DNA of 64,000 bases from Methylobrevis pamukkalensis. Lineage in GTDB: Bacteria; Pseudomonadota; Alphaproteobacteria; Rhizobiales; Pleomorphomonadaceae. This document shows positions 10,208-19,847 of the stretch, piece by piece. Every line of letters starts with the position of its first letter. Within the stretch, counting starts at the first letter, position 1. The notes beneath the pieces are model-generated. The model saw nothing but the letters and a program-made list of their open reading frames with translations, had not been told where the DNA came from and searched no databases. Position numbers and translations under genes: made by a program. Where the stretch lies: assembly GCF_001720135.1 (NCBI RefSeq), contig NZ_MCRJ01000003.1:1-64000 (forward strand), read 5' to 3'.

Positions 10208-11410
10208 ATGAGTCAGGACTTCGCGAGCAATCTGCGTCAGGCCGCGGTGGATGCGCCGCCGAGCGGCATCGTCGAGGTGATGAACCACGGCTTCGGCCGG
10301 CCCGGCCTCGTCGCGCTCTGGGCCGGCGAGGGCGACCTGCCGACCCCGGCCTTCATCTGCGAGGCGGCGACCCGGTCGCTCGTCGCCGGCGAGACCTTCT
10401 ACACCCGCCAGACGGGCATTCCCGAATTGCGCGAGGCGCTCGCCCGCTATCACGACCGCAACTGGGGCGCGCTTGCCGGCAGGCCGTTCGATCCGGAGCG
10501 GTTCATCGTCACTGCGTCGGGCATGCAGGCGATCCAGATCGCCATTGCCGCGATCGCCGGCGCCGGCGACGAGATCCTCGTGCCGACGCCGGCCTGGCCC
10601 AACGTGGCGGGGGCGCTGGCGGTGGCCGGCGGGCGGCCGGTCGAGGTGCCGATGACCTGCGGTCCTGGCGGGTGGCATCTCGATCTTGACCTTCTTGCCG
10701 CGGCGATCACCCCGGCAACCCGGGCGATCTTCGTCAATTCCCCGTCCAATCCGACCGGCTGGACCGCGGATCTCGCCACGCTGCAGGCCCTCCTCGATCT
10801 GGCGCGCGCGCGCGGCCTGTGGATCCTCGCCGACGAGGTCTATGCCCGCTTCGTCTACGACGGCAGTCGCCGGGCGCCGTCCTTCTACGACCTGATCGAG
10901 GCCGACGACCGGGTGATCTTCGTCAACACCCTGTCGAAGAACTGGGCGATGACCGGCTGGCGGGTGGGGTGGATCTCCGCGCCACCGCAGCTGGCGGGGC
11001 TGCTGGCCAATCTCGTGCAGTATTCGACCTCGGGCGTTGCGGTGTTCCTGCAGCGGGCGGCGGCGGCCGCGCTCGACCGGGGGGATGCCTTCATCGACCA
11101 TCAGGTCGCCCGGGCCCGCCGCGGCCGCGACATCATCCATGCGGCGCTGACGGGCAGCGGCCGGGTGCATGATGCGCCGCCGCCCGGCGCCTTCTACTAC
11201 TTCTTCGCGATCGATGGCGAGCCGGACACCCGCCGGCTCGGTCTGCGCCTCGTCGACGAGGCCAACGTCGGCCTCGCGCCCGGCACGGCCTTCGGCGCGG
11301 CCGGCGCCGGCTACATGCGGCTCTGCTTTGCGCGCGGCGAGGAGAGCCTGACGCTGGCGGCCGGCCGTCTGCGCACCTGGCTGGATGCGGGCGGGCGGAC
11401 GTCGACATAG
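10208..11410 (+). CDS. Class I/II PLP-dependent aminotransferase
   Basis: A 400-residue fold-type I aminotransferase. The PLP-binding lysine is in NTLSKNWAMTGWRVGW. NSPSNPTGW and LADEVYARFVYD are the expected cofactor-ring and Asp-Tyr motifs. It resembles the aspartate/aromatic aminotransferase family (HPY to AspC-like), but the substrate cannot be read from the sequence. It stands alone on the plus strand, 64 bases upstream of fixL, and may or may not share transcription with the fix genes. Confidence 0.85.
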   Translation: MSQDFASNLRQAAVDAPPSGIVEVMNHGFGRPGLVALWAGEGDLPTPAFICEAATRSLVAGETFYTRQTGIPELREALARYHDRNWGALAGRPFDPERFIVTASGMQAIQIAIAAIAGAGDEILVPTPAWPNVAGALAVAGGRPVEVPMTCGPGGWHLDLDLLAAAITPATRAIFVNSPSNPTGWTADLATLQALLDLARARGLWILADEVYARFVYDGSRRAPSFYDLIEADDRVIFVNTLSKNWAMTGWRVGWISAPPQLAGLLANLVQYSTSGVAVFLQRAAAAALDRGDAFIDHQVARARRGRDIIHAALTGSGRVHDAPPPGAFYYFFAIDGEPDTRRLGLRLVDEANVGLAPGTAFGAAGAGYMRLCFARGEESLTLAAGRLRTWLDAGGRTST

Positions 11411-11473
11411 GATCGCGGACGGCGGCAGAACCGCCGCCGGACGAGCCGGAATGCCGGCAGGAGTGGCGAGACG

Positions 11474-12673
11474 ATGCGGGACAGGGCGGTCGAGGGAGAC
11501 GACAGCGGAGCGGGCGAGCCCGGCCCCGGGTCCACCGTGTCCGGCGCCCGCTTTGCCAGCGTGCTCGACACCGCGGTCGACGGCATCGTCGTGATCGACG
11601 ACCGGGCGCGGATCCTCGCCTTCAACAAGTCCTGCGAGAAGATGTTCGGCTATGCCGCGGCGGACGTGATCGGCGAGAACGTCAAGATCATCATGCCGCC
11701 GTCCTTCTCCGTCCATCACGACGGCTATCTCAACCATTATCTCGCCACCGGCGAGCGGCGGATCATCGGCATCGGCCGCGAGGTGACCGGCCAGCACCGC
11801 GACGGCACGGAATTTCCGGTGGAGCTCTCCGTCGGCGAGGCCGAGACGCCGGAGGGCCGCCAGTTCATCGGCATCCTGCGCGACCTGCGCAGCCGCAAGG
11901 CGGTGGAGCAGCGGCTGATCGAGCTGCAGGCGCAGGTGGTCCACATGGCCCGGCTGTCGGCCATGGACGAGATGGGCGCGGCGATGGCCCACGAACTCAA
12001 CCAGCCACTGACCGCGCTCATGCTCTATCTGCAGGCGGTCACCCGGCAGGCGCGCCAGGCCGGCACGGCCATGTCGCCGACGCTGGTGCAGATCCTCGAG
12101 AAGGCGCTGCGCGAGGCCGAGCGCGCGGCCGGCATCATCGAGCGGATGCGCAACTTCGTGGAGCGGCGCGAGCCGGAGCGCCAGCCGGTGGATCTGGTCG
12201 CGGCCGTCGCCGAGGCGCTGGACCTGATCATGGTGGTCGCCCAGGGGTCGACGGTGCCGGTGCATTTCGTGCCGCCGGACGCGCCGGTGATGGTGGATGT
12301 CGATCCGATCCAGATCCAGCAGATCGTGGTCAATCTGGTGCGCAACGCCGTCGAGGTCGCGCGCAACATGGCCGACAAGTGGGTTCGGGTCGAGCTGGAG
12401 GCGGACGAGGAGCAGGCGCGGGTGATCGTCACCGATTCCGGGCCGGGCATCCCGAAGGACGTGGCGCGGACCATGTTCCGCACCTTCGCCACGACCAAGA
12501 AGACCGGCATGGGGCTGGGCCTCGCCATCTCGCGCTCGATCGCGCAGAATCACGGTGGTGATCTCACCGTCGTCCCGGGCGGCAACGGCACGGGTGCGCG
12601 CTTCGTGCTGCATCTGCCGCGCCCGGACAAGAAGGCGGACGGCAGGGACGACAAGCCGCCGGGTGCCGCGTGA
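11474..12673 (+). CDS. fixL: Oxygen-sensing PAS histidine kinase FixL
   Basis: A 399-residue soluble sensor kinase. A single PAS domain (about residues 25-140) carries the FixL haem features: the HHDGYLNHY segment aligns with the proximal haem histidine, and RRIIGIGREVTG holds the regulatory arginine. The phosphoacceptor box is AMAHELNQPLTALMLYL and the ATPase motifs are NLVRNAVEVA, DSGPGIP and TGMGLGLAISRSI. There are no membrane helices and only one PAS domain, so it is shorter than Bradyrhizobium FixL and more soluble than Sinorhizobium FixL. It is followed after 33 bases by fixJ. Loss of oxygen from the haem should release kinase activity. Confidence 0.93.
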   Translation: MRDRAVEGDDSGAGEPGPGSTVSGARFASVLDTAVDGIVVIDDRARILAFNKSCEKMFGYAAADVIGENVKIIMPPSFSVHHDGYLNHYLATGERRIIGIGREVTGQHRDGTEFPVELSVGEAETPEGRQFIGILRDLRSRKAVEQRLIELQAQVVHMARLSAMDEMGAAMAHELNQPLTALMLYLQAVTRQARQAGTAMSPTLVQILEKALREAERAAGIIERMRNFVERREPERQPVDLVAAVAEALDLIMVVAQGSTVPVHFVPPDAPVMVDVDPIQIQQIVVNLVRNAVEVARNMADKWVRVELEADEEQARVIVTDSGPGIPKDVARTMFRTFATTKKTGMGLGLAISRSIAQNHGGDLTVVPGGNGTGARFVLHLPRPDKKADGRDDKPPGAA

Positions 12674-12706
12674 GCGGCCGGCGAGACTGACAGAGAGGAC
12701 TGGGAG

Positions 12707-13315
12707 ATGACCGCAGAGGCAAGGGACAGCGTCTTCATCGTCGATGATGACCCGGCGGTACGCGATGCGCTGTCGGTGGTGCTCGAGCTGGAGGGGTTCG
12801 ACACGCGCGGATTCGACGGCGCGGAACCCTTCATCGAGGCCCTCAAGATCCAGCAGCCATCCTGCGTGCTGCTCGACGTGCACATGCCCGGCCGCTCCGG
12901 CCTCGACGTGCTGAAGGCGATCGACGTGGCGCATTTTCCGGCGCCCGTGTTCATCATCTCCGGCCAGGGCGACATTCCGATGGCGGTCAACGCCATCAAG
13001 CTCGGGGCCTTCGACTTCATCGAGAAGCCCTTCGACGCTGACTTCGTCGTCGGCCGGATCCGCGAGGCGCTGGCCGCCTTCCGCCAGGAGCCTTCGGGGG
13101 TGCCGGCGGCCGTGTTTCCCGGCAGCGAGACCCTGACCCCGCGCGAGCGCGACGTGCTGGCCGAGATCACCGCGGGCGCCTCCAACAAGGAGGCCGGCCG
13201 CCGGCTCGGCATCTCGCCGCGCACCATCGAGGTGCACCGTGCCCGGATCATGGAAAAGCTCGGCGCGCGCAACGCCGCCGATCTGGTGCGGATCGTCCTG
13301 ACCTCCGGCGCCTGA
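12707..13315 (+). CDS. fixJ: Response regulator FixJ
   Basis: A 202-residue NarL-type regulator. The receiver domain has acidic DDDPA, phosphoacceptor Asp in CVLLDVHMPGRSGLDVL and Lys in FIEKPFDADF. The C-terminal LuxR-type HTH shows LTPRERDVLAEITAGASNKEAGRRL and SPRTIEVHRARIMEKLGARN. It is the partner of FixL in the same operon and the expected activator of the fixK gene 0.7 kb downstream. The AGAGAGGACTGGGAG leader gives a good ribosome site for the ATG at 12707. Confidence 0.94.
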   Translation: MTAEARDSVFIVDDDPAVRDALSVVLELEGFDTRGFDGAEPFIEALKIQQPSCVLLDVHMPGRSGLDVLKAIDVAHFPAPVFIISGQGDIPMAVNAIKLGAFDFIEKPFDADFVVGRIREALAAFRQEPSGVPAAVFPGSETLTPRERDVLAEITAGASNKEAGRRLGISPRTIEVHRARIMEKLGARNAADLVRIVLTSGA

Positions 13316-13433
13316 TGCCCTGGCCGTGACATCACGCCTCGATACGCGGTCTCACGGATAACGCCGGCCCGGCGGACGATGCACATTCGTGCCAGGTTCG
13401 CCGAACGGGCGGCCGGGTCGAAGGGTACGTCCT

Positions 13434-13793
13434 GTGAGGATCATCGTCATCGAGGATGATGCGGCCGTGGCAGACGCCCTCGCAGCCCTTCTGGCCGAGG
13501 CCGGATGCGACATCCGCGTCTACGGGTCGGCGGAGACCTTCATGGCCAGCGGGCCGCCGGTGGACGGCGACGTGGTGGTGGTCGACCTCGGCCTGCCCGG
13601 CATCTCCGGCCGCGACGTCATCCGCTGGCTCGGCGGACTTGCCGCCCGGCCGCGGGTGGTGGTGATTTCCGGCAAGGCCGAACGCGACCTCACCCGCGAA
13701 CTGCAGGGCCTCGCCTTCGACGGCGTGCTGCGCAAGCCACCCTCGGTCAACTGGCTGCCCGAGATCGTTCCGGACCGCACCGCGACGCCATGA
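13434..13793 (+). CDS. Stand-alone receiver-domain response regulator
   Basis: A 119-residue receiver domain with no output domain. It has VIEDDAAVADAL, the phosphoacceptor Asp in VVVVDLGLPGISGRDVI and Lys in GVLRKPPSVNW. It starts with GTG at 13434 (RIIVIEDD), since the longer version from 13389 adds only a basic leader. It lies between fixJ and fixK on the same strand. Single-domain receivers in this position may act as a phosphate sink or a modulator of FixL, as FixT does by other means in Sinorhizobium. That role is inference from position only. Confidence 0.85.
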   Translation: MRIIVIEDDAAVADALAALLAEAGCDIRVYGSAETFMASGPPVDGDVVVVDLGLPGISGRDVIRWLGGLAARPRVVVISGKAERDLTRELQGLAFDGVLRKPPSVNWLPEIVPDRTATP

Positions 13794-13877
13794 CACAGGC
13801 CGGAGCCCGGGGCGTCCGCCGGCGAGTCTGCTGATAAAACGATTTACATATCCGTGGGTTAGCCTCCGTATTCCCCC

Positions 13878-13885
13878 TTACGTAA
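13878..13885. promoter_or_regulatory. Possible FixJ-binding element upstream of fixK
   Basis: TTACGTAA followed by TGGGCCC resembles the GTAMGTAG core reported for FixJ sites in fixK promoters (6 of 8 positions). It is AT-rich within a GC-rich gap and lies about 155 bases upstream of the fixK start. The match is weak but the position fits the FixLJ to FixK cascade. Confidence 0.3.
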
Positions 13886-14040
13886 TGGGCCCGGCTTTCG
13901 CGACGGACGCAGTTGTCTAGGGTGACGGGCGGAGGGAGCGGGCACCGGGACGGACGGGACCCCGCCTCACGCCCTCCACGACGGTTACCGGCGGGCGGAC
14001 GGCCCACATGTCGGCAAGCGTCGATCTCGAGGAGGGACAG

Positions 14041-14795
14041 ATGCTTCAGCGCTTCGCCGATGACCACACGAATTCGTCTTCCCAGGACGCCCGCGCCTTG
14101 CCGACGGGACCGGCCGCTATGCCGGCACGCACCGCCGGCCGGTGCCGCCCGACGAGGCCTGGAACCGCATGCGCAGCGCGGCCACCACCCGGGTCCAGAG
14201 CTTTGCCAACCACGAGACCGTCTTCCACGAGGACGACGCGGCCGATCGCATGTTCGAGGTCGTGGAGGGCAGCGTGATGCTCTTCCGGCTGCTCGCCGAC
14301 GGACGGCGTCAGGTGGTCGACATCCTGTCGGCCGGCGACCTCGTCGGCATCTCGCTGACCGGGCTCTACGACTGCTCCGCCGAGGCGATCGGCGAGACCC
14401 GTCTGCGCATCCTCGACCGCCGCCAGATCGACGGCGACGCCGAACTGCAGCTCCACGTCAACCGCTGCCTGATGTCGCGCATCGAGACGCTGCATTCCCA
14501 TGCGGTGCTGCTCGGCCGCAAGTCGGCCGCCGAGCGGGTCGCAAGCTTCCTGATGCGCTTCGTGCCGGGTCGCGGCGTCGTCGGCTGCGCCGGCCCCGCG
14601 GAGGGAGATGACTCGCGCGTCGTCGTGCTGCGCATGACGCGCCAGGAAATCGCCGACTATCTCGGGCTCACCATCGAGACCGTCAGCCGCGTCCTGTCGG
14701 ACATGAAGCGGCGCGGCGTGATCTCGATCGAGAAGAACGACCACATCCGCCTTGCCAGCATCTGCCGCGTCTGCAAGCTGACCGGCATCCACTGA
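14041..14795 (+). CDS. fixK: Crp/Fnr family regulator FixK; apparent frameshift near 14103
   Basis: About 251 residues if one base is restored. A shorter intact form would start at GTG 14142. The cyclic-nucleotide-like beta barrel (VFHEDDAADRMFEVVEGSVML) lacks the N-terminal cysteine cluster of FNR, so it does not sense oxygen through an Fe-S cluster. The recognition helix TIETVSRVLSDMKRRGVI carries the E-SR residues that read TTGA-N6-TCAA. The ATG at 14041 has a GAGGAGGGACAG ribosome site. Its first 20 codons continue in register with ALPDGTGRYAG if a base is added at about 14103. Four matching boxes lie downstream, at hemN, ccoN, ccoG and hemA. Confidence 0.88.
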
Positions 14796-14802
14796 CGCCG
14801 GC

Positions 14803-15027
14803 TCAGAAGCCCCGCGTGACCGTTCCGGTCACGGCCATGCCGGTGCTCTGCGCGCCGTGAACGCCGGACGCGGTCGCCGCCGGAGCGGCCTCGACCGCCC
14901 GGGCCGCCGTTCCCATCCAGCTCATCGCCAGCGCCGCGGCCGCCGCAATGGCGATCGCCGAGGCCAGTTCGCGGATCCGGCGAAGTTGCTTGGTGCGGGC
15001 TGCGTCCTGCTGCGTCGCGTCGCTCAT
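14803..15027 (-). CDS. Small hypothetical membrane-anchored protein
   Basis: A 74-residue open frame on the minus strand, convergent with fixK. It has a basic start (RTKQLRRIREL), one hydrophobic stretch (ASAIAIAAAAALAMSWMGTAARA) and an Ala/Thr/Gly-rich tail. The hydrophobic stretch could be a signal peptide or an anchor. I do not recognise it. A CtrA-like element lies about 100 bases upstream. It could be a chance frame in GC-rich DNA. Confidence 0.4.
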   Translation of the reverse strand: MSDATQQDAARTKQLRRIRELASAIAIAAAAALAMSWMGTAARAVEAAPAATASGVHGAQSTGMAVTGTVTRGF

Positions 15028-15125
15028 CCTGCCGGTCTCCTGAAGGTTTCACGCTTTCGCACGGTCACGCCGGCCGGGGCCGGGCCGCGCGGGCGGCTGT
15101 GTCGTCAGGCAAACTGAGCAAACAC

Positions 15126-15143
15126 GGTAAACAAAAGGTTAAC
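15126..15143. promoter_or_regulatory. CtrA-like site TAAA-N7-TTAA upstream of the 74-residue gene
   Basis: GGTAAACAAAAGGTTAAC reads on the minus strand as TTAA-CCTTTTG-TTTA, one mismatch from the CtrA consensus TTAA-N7-TTAA. It is the most AT-rich spot in this 352-base gap (15028-15379). The rest of the gap holds the inverted repeat listed next. Confidence 0.25.
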
Positions 15144-15210
15144 GCGCCGAAGTCTGCCCATTCTCTGCGCAAGGCGGGCGCCGGCGCGGTGTCATGTTCG
15201 CGTCGTTTCC

Positions 15211-15353
15211 GTCATCCCCGCGTCAAGCGCGGACCCGGCGAGCGGCAGGGGAAAACGTTGCGGTGAGAGCCAGGGACGCACTTTGAGATGCCTTGACCCC
15301 ATCCGATCCCTCGCCCGGGGAGGGCTGGATCCCCGCTTGACGCGGGGATGACG
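15211..15353. repeat. Intergenic inverted repeat with perfect 19-base arms (REP-like)
   Basis: The arm GTCATCCCCGCGTCAAGCG at 15211-15229 returns as its exact reverse complement at 15335-15353, with 105 bases between. The GTCATCCCCGC motif is typical of dispersed palindromic repeats in alphaproteobacterial genomes. It lies between two minus-strand genes and is not followed by a T-run, so it is better called a repeat than a terminator. Confidence 0.75.
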
Positions 15354-15379
15354 ATCGAGAGGGGAATGTTCACGGCGGC

Positions 15380-16758
15380 TCAGGTCGCCACCGAATGCCG
15401 GGCGATCCCCGGAGCCCTGCCGGAACCGCCGCCGGCACCTGTGCCGAGATAGGCATCGAAGGCGCTGGCGACGACGCGCGCGAGTTCATGGGGCGAGTGG
15501 GTGATCGCGACCCGGTCGCGCGACACCTCGACACTGCCGAAGTCGGCCAGCGGCGCCAGCCGGGCGAGGCTCTGGTCGAAGTAATCGACATCGACGCCAT
15601 GGGCGGCGCGCAGCCCGGCCAGATCCGCCTTGAAGCTGCAGAGGATCTGCTCGATCACGGCGGCGCGCAGCCGATCGTCGGCCGTCAGCCGGAGGCCCTT
15701 GACGATCGCCGGCCGTCCGGCCGTGATCGCGCTCTCCCACGCGCTCATGTCGGTGGCGTTCTGCACGTAGCCGGCGGGCGTGCGGCCGATCGACGACAGG
15801 CCGAGGCCGATCAGCGTCATCGCCCGGTCGGTGGTGTAGCCCTGGAAATTGCGGCGCAGGCGGCCATCCCGGGCGGCCAGCGCCAGGCTGTCGTCGGGCC
15901 GCGCGAAATGGTCGATGCCGATCGCGTCATAGCCGAAGGCATCGATCGTGGTCCGCGCGATCGCCGCCAGCTGGCGCCTCTGGGTCGCCCCCGGCAGGGC
16001 GCTCTCGTCGATCAACCGCTGATTGGCCTTGAACCACGGCACATGGGCGTAGCCGAACAGCGACATCCGCGCCGGGGCAAGGCCCGAAGCCATCATCGCC
16101 GTGCGCCGGATCGAGGTCTCGGTCTGGCCCGGCAGGCCGTACATCAGGTCGAGATTGATCCCGTCGATCCGGGCGCTGCGCAGCGCCGAGACGGCGGCCT
16201 CGACCACCTCGAGCGGCTGGATGCGGCCGATCTGCGCCTGCACCGCCGGATCGAGATCCTGCACGCCGAGGCTGGCGCGGTTGACGCCGAGGCCGGCAAG
16301 ATGCCGCGCGCCCTCGCGGGTCACATGGCGCGGATCGAGCTCGATCGCGTGTTCGGCGTCCGGCAGGATCCGGAACAGCCGGTGGAGATCGCCGACGATC
16401 ATGGAAAACTCCGCCGGCGGCAGCAGGTTGGGCGTGCCGCCGCCCCAGTGGATGTGGCTGACCTCGACGCTGCGAGATGATCGGCGACGAGCGCGATCTC
16501 CTGCCGCAGCAGCGCCGCGTAGCGGGCCATCGGCGCGTCGCGCCGACTCGCCTTCGTGGTGCAGCCGCAATAGTGGCAGATGCTGCGGCAGAAGGGGACG
16601 TGGAGATAGAGCGAGACCGGACCGGTCGTCGCTGCGGCATCGAGCCAGGCGAGATAGTCGTCCGGGCCGACGGCGGCCGAAAAATGCGGCGCCGTCGGAT
16701 AGGACGTGTAGCGCGGCAGGTTGCGGTCGAGGAAGGGGGTGAGGCGATGGTCGAGCAT
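15380..16758 (-). CDS. hemN: Oxygen-independent coproporphyrinogen III oxidase HemN; apparent frameshift near 16473
   Basis: About 459 residues after one base is restored. HemN is a radical SAM enzyme that converts coproporphyrinogen III to protoporphyrinogen IX without oxygen. The N terminus has the HemN-specific PRYTSYPTAPHF and the cluster motif PFCRSICHYCGCTTK. In the next frame come SVEVSHIHWGGGTPN, a second SAM-binding glycine motif, and GVNRASLGVQDLDPAVQ. The break is in CTC GC-AGC GTC, one base short. A FixK-type box lies 35 bases upstream, which agrees with induction at low oxygen. Confidence 0.92.
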
Positions 16759-16792
16759 GGGGCGATCCTGTCACCACCCGGCGAAGGCCACC

Positions 16793-16806
16793 TTGATCTT
16801 CCTCAA
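16793..16806. promoter_or_regulatory. FixK/FNR box upstream of hemN
   Basis: TTGATCTTCCTCAA matches TTGA-N6-TCAA. Its centre is about 41 bases from the first base of the hemN start codon. A class II site at -41.5 would then put the transcript start at or beside the ATG, so the message may have a very short leader. Confidence 0.65.
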
Positions 16807-16996
16807 GCCGGCAAGAAAAGCGTCGAACCAGGGTCCGGCGCCCGGTCTGCGTGACGCGCAGGGCAGATCTGCGAGCAATTGCAATCGGCTCGCCTTCGCG
16901 CTAACCGGCGCATCGGGGCGAGACAACGACGGTTGCGGATTCGCGGTCGGGTCATCGAGCCGGTCGCGCCGGGGCGGAGGCGAGGAGAAGAACAAC

Positions 16997-18060
16997 ATGC
17001 CATCGCCGTCCGGCGCCCTCTGGCGGCTTGCCCTTGCCCTGTGCGCCGGGGCTCTCGGCGGCACCCTGTTCGCCCTGATCGGCCTGCCGGCGCCGTGGCT
17101 GTCGGGATCGATGCTCGCCGTCGGCGCGCTCGCCCTGTCCGGCTTCCGGGCGAGGATGCCGACCCCGGCGCGCAATGCCGTGTTCATCCTGCTCGGCACC
17201 TCGATGGGCAGTGGCGTCACGCCGGACCTCGTCGGCGATGTCGCGCTCTGGCCGTTCAGCCTGGTCATTCTCACGGTCACCGTCGCGGCCATCGGCACCG
17301 CCACCTATCTCTGGCTGCGCCGGGCGAGCGGCTGGGACGCGCCCTCCGCCTTCTTTGCCGCCGTCCCCGGCGCGCTGTCCTATGTGCTGGTGCTGGCCGA
17401 GGAGAGCCGGGCCGATGTCGCCCGGGTCGCCCTGTCGCAGACGATCCGGGTCTTCCTGCTGGTGGCCGTGCTGCCGGGCCTCGTCACGGCGCTCGAAGGC
17501 GTGGTCGGAGGGGCGCGCGTCGTTCCGGTCCGCGCGGCGGCCGGGGGCCTCGATCTGGCGCTGATGGCGGCGGCGGGGCTTGTGGCCGGTCTTGCGGGCC
17601 TGAAGGCGCGGCTGCCGGCCGGCGCGCTGGTCGGCGCCTTTGCCGCCAGCGCGGCCTTGCACGGCTTCGACATCGTCCACGGCGTGCTGCCGCCGGGTGT
17701 TCTCATTGCCGGCTTCGTCTTCCTCGGCACCTTCATGGGCCTGCGCTTTTCCGGCACGCGCTGGCGCGATCTCTTCGCCGGGCTTGCCCCGGCCCTCGGC
17801 GCCTTTGCCGTCGGCGCCGCGGTGTCGGTCGCGGGCGCCGGTCTTGTCTCGCTGCTGCTCGGCCTGCCCTTCGGCCAGTCGCTGGTCGCCTTTGCGCCGG
17901 GCGGCCTCGAGGCGATGATGATCCTCGCCTTCACCCTCGGCTTCACCCCGCCTATGTCGCGACCCATCAACTCATCCGCTTCCTCGTGATGATGCTGGTG
18001 TTGCCGGCGGTCGCCCGCCTCGTCCTCGGGCGCGACTGGAACCAGCGCCCCCGCGCTTAG
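16997..18060 (+). CDS. AbrB/AimA-type membrane protein (PF05145); apparent frameshift near 17948
   Basis: About 354 residues after one base is restored. It is a polytopic membrane protein of about ten helices with an internal duplication. Each half has a [12 protein letters not shown]- or PAGALVGAF-like motif followed by [12 protein letters not shown] or [13 protein letters not shown]. The family is often labelled AbrB regulator or ammonia monooxygenase, but this protein has no DNA-binding domain and neither label should be used. The last segment ([19 protein letters not shown]) is in the next frame. Adding one C to the ACCCC run at 17945-17949 restores [11 protein letters not shown]. The transported substrate, if any, is unknown. 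Confidence 0.85.
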
Positions 18061-18080
18061 TCAGGCCTCCCGTCGCCCGA

Positions 18081-18094
18081 TTGATCCACGTCAA
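18081..18094. promoter_or_regulatory. FixK/FNR box upstream of ccoNOQP
   Basis: TTGATCCACGTCAA matches TTGA-N6-TCAA exactly in the conserved positions. It lies 95 bases upstream of the ccoN start, a suitable distance for a class II activator site with a leader of about 50 bases. Confidence 0.85.
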
Positions 18095-18188
18095 GGCGGC
18101 TCTCGCCGTTCCCCCCTAGTCATGAACCGGATGCGCGGGCACTCGCCCGGCGCGACCCTTTCGGTTTCACACGACTTCGGGGCCTACC

Positions 18189-19837
18189 ATGACAGCTTCA
18201 GGATCGGGACGGTCGATGTCCCTCGAGGAGACGGGCTTCACCCTGTTTCTCGGCCTGGTCGCACTCGCCTGCCTGTTCATCGCCGGCAAGGCGGTCGATC
18301 CGGTGATGGCCTTCCACGCCATGATCGGTGCGATCTCCACCGGCGCCGGCGCCACCTTCCTCGTCCACCGGGCGATGAACGGCGCCGTGCCGGCGCCGGC
18401 CGAGATCGGCGGCAAGCCCAACTACAACTTCGGTCCGGTCAAGTTCGGGTCGATCATGGCGATGTTCTGGGGCGTCGCCGGCTTTCTCGTCGGCGTGATC
18501 ATCGCCAGCCAGCTTGCCTTCCCGGCGCTGAACCTCGACCTGCCGTGGACAAGCTTCGGCCGCCTGCGCCCGCTCCACACCTCGGCGGTGATCTTCGCCT
18601 TCGGCGGCAACGTGCTGCTGGCCACCTCGCTCTACGTGGTGCAGCGCACCTGCCAGGTGCGCATGCCCGGCACGGTGACGCGTGGTTCGTGATGATCGGC
18701 TACAACGTCTTCATCCTGATCGCCGGCACCGGCTACCTGCTGGGCGCCACCCAGTCCAAGGAATATGCCGAGCCGGAATGGTACGCCGACCTGTGGCTGA
18801 CCGTGGTCTGGGTCGCCTACCTGCTGGTCTTCCTCGCCACCGTCTGGCGGCGCAAGGAACCCCATCTCTACGTGGCCAACTGGTTCTACCTCGCCTTCAT
18901 CGTCACGATCGCGATGCTGCACATCGTCAACAACCTGGCGATGCCGGTCACCCCCTTCGGCATCAAGTCCTATCCGATCTTCTCGGGCGTGCAGGACGCG
19001 CTGGTGCAGTGGTGGTACGGCCACAATGCGGTGGGCTTCTTCCTCACCGCCGGCTTCCTCGCCATCATGTACTACTTCATTCCGAAGCGGGCGAACCGGC
19101 CGGTCTATTCCTACCGCCTGTCGATCGTGCACTTCTGGGCGCTGATCTTCATCTACATCTGGGCCGGTCCCCACCACCTCCACTACACGGCCCTGCCGGA
19201 ATGGGCCTCCACCCTCGGCATGACCTTCTCGATCATCCTGTGGATGCCCTCCTGGGGCGGCATGATCAACGGCCTGATGACCCTGTCGGGGGCCTGGGAC
19301 AAGCTGCGGACCGATCCGGTGCTGCGGATGATGGTGGTGTCGGTCGCCTTCTACGGCATGTCGACCTTCGAAGGTCCGCTGATGTCGGTGAAGGCGGTCA
19401 ACAGCCTCAGCCACTACACCGACTGGACCATCGGCCACGTGCATTCCGGCGCGCTCGGCTGGGTCGCCTACATCTCCTTCGGCGCGCTCTACTGCCTGTT
19501 CCCCTGGCTGTGGAAGAAGAAGCTCTACTCGCTGAAGCTCGTGGACTGGCACTTCTGGATCTCGACCCTCGGCATCGTGCTCTACATCACCTCCATGTGG
19601 GTGTCGGGCATCATGCAGGGCCTGATGTGGCGCGCCTACACCGAACTCGGCTTCCTCGAATACTCGTTCATCGAGACCGTCGAGGCGATGCACCCCTACT
19701 ACATCATCCGTGCTCTCGGCGGCGTCCTGTTCCTCGCCGGCTCGCTGATCATGGTCTTCAACCTCTGGATGACCGTCGCCCGTGGCGAGGAGGCCCAGAC
19801 CTCCACCACCGGCCTTGCGGCCATTCCCGCCGAGTGA
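18189..19837 (+). CDS. ccoN: cbb3-type cytochrome c oxidase subunit I; apparent frameshift near 18680
   Basis: About 549 residues after one base is restored. CcoN is the catalytic subunit with haem b, haem b3 and CuB, spanning the inner membrane about twelve times. Histidine ligands are visible in [33 protein letters not shown] and [14 protein letters not shown]. The first frame runs to 18692, with the last true residues about RTCQVRMPG. The second resumes at [16 protein letters not shown]. One base is missing around 18675-18683. It is the first gene of ccoNOQP under the FixK box at 18081. This is the high-affinity terminal oxidase for microaerobic respiration. Confidence 0.94.
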
Positions 19838-19847
19838 GGCACCTGCC

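Noticed and set aside
9797-13237. A 1146-codon open frame on the minus strand across mscL, the aminotransferase, fixL and fixJ
   Set aside because: It is a shadow of real genes on the plus strand. Its product is low in hydrophobic residues and rich in Arg, Gly, His and Asp, and the plus-strand genes have intact motifs. High GC makes such long antisense frames common here.
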